DNA of 52,906 nucleotides, taken from assembly GCF_900101875.1 (NCBI RefSeq), contig NZ_FNAI01000024.1, positions 1-52,906 of the forward strand, written 5' to 3'. The stretch is from Mucilaginibacter pineti. GTDB lineage: Bacteria > Bacteroidota > Bacteroidia > Sphingobacteriales > Sphingobacteriaceae. The notes under the pieces are model-generated. The model was not told where the DNA came from. It did no database searches and worked only from the letters and a program-made list of their open reading frames with translations. Positions 52,819 through 52,906 of the stretch are shown piece by piece; position 1 is the stretch's first letter; each line of letters begins with the position of its first letter. The position numbers were made by a program, and so were the translations under genes.

Positions 52819-52849
52819 TTTTGGAAAATGCGAAAAGGTTATTACCTTT
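52819..52849 (+). promoter_or_regulatory. tandem promoter P2 (Bacteroidota type), probable rRNA operon promoter
   Basis: TTTG (52819-52822), a spacer of 19 bases and TACCTTTG (52842-52849) fit the Bacteroidota consensus exactly. This is the best promoter of the window. A small hairpin (52792-52811) lies between P1 and P2. The transcript should start near 52856. Confidence 0.75.
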
Positions 52850-52906
52850 GCAACCCGAAACGAGGGGATGGAGAAAGCCGGAAACGGTGATTGAGAAAGA
52901 GAAAAA
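52850..52906 (+). other. leader of the downstream operon, cut by the window end
   Basis: The purine-rich stretch after P2 contains no start codon in good context. In Sphingobacteriaceae similar purine-rich leaders precede 16S rRNA genes, which is why I suspect an rRNA operon directly to the right. This is inference from pattern memory. Confidence 0.4.

Overview
The window looks like chromosomal DNA of a Bacteroidota member of the Sphingobacteriaceae, most like Mucilaginibacter or Pedobacter. The grounds are the -7 box of the type TAnnTTTG before several genes, few Shine-Dalgarno sites, many short signal peptides ending in Ala-Gln, families typical of this group (IntDOT-type integrase, LytTR two-component pair, lemA with two TPM genes, DUF4397 lipoprotein, NSUN-type rRNA methylase) and dispersed palindromic repeats in the gaps. 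The genus is an inference from family resemblance.

Positions 1 to about 5250 are one end of an integrated mobile element. From the right it has a tRNA-Ser(GGA) gene, a tyrosine integrase reading away from it, a decayed esterase cargo gene between two copies of a 40-bp terminator hairpin, an unknown gene, a frameshifted helix-turn-helix gene, an intact helix-turn-helix gene overlapping a small mobile-element gene, and finally about 550 bp without a gene that is packed with some 18 successive, mostly unrelated hairpins. The rest of the element lies left of the window.

From 5340 on the window is mainly core genome: polyprenyl diphosphate synthase, c-di-AMP synthase (cdaA), ribosome recycling factor (frr), an ABC exporter, an ABC-2 transporter operon transcribed away from a LytS/LytTR pair, an abundant OmpA-type porin, aminopeptidase P and MeaB. 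Positions 18779-26760 hold a surface-polysaccharide cluster: a GT9 heptosyltransferase-like enzyme, three GT2-type enzymes, an MsbA-like ABC exporter, another GT2-like enzyme on the opposite strand and a GT4-like gene. After it come a beta-barrel protein, a GH3 NagZ-type hydrolase, a large UvrD-type helicase with a C-terminal Fe-S PD-(D/E)XK nuclease, two M28 peptidases, a small membrane protein with RidA, RecG, a DUF4397 lipoprotein, a TlpA-type thioredoxin protein and a Nudix hydrolase.

At 43836-44420 there is a relic: the C-terminal tip of what looks like an ADP-ribosyltransferase-type polymorphic toxin without a start codon, followed by a small intact gene placed where its immunity gene would be. 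Then come lemA with two TPM-domain genes, an ECF sigma factor, an FAD oxidoreductase with a DinB protein, a CoA-binding protein, small membrane proteins and an rRNA m5C methyltransferase. The last 200 bases hold two tandem strong promoters and a leader, probably of an rRNA operon that starts just beyond the window.

The observations I rate highest are the hairpin array (1-549) and the orphan toxin tail with its putative immunity gene.
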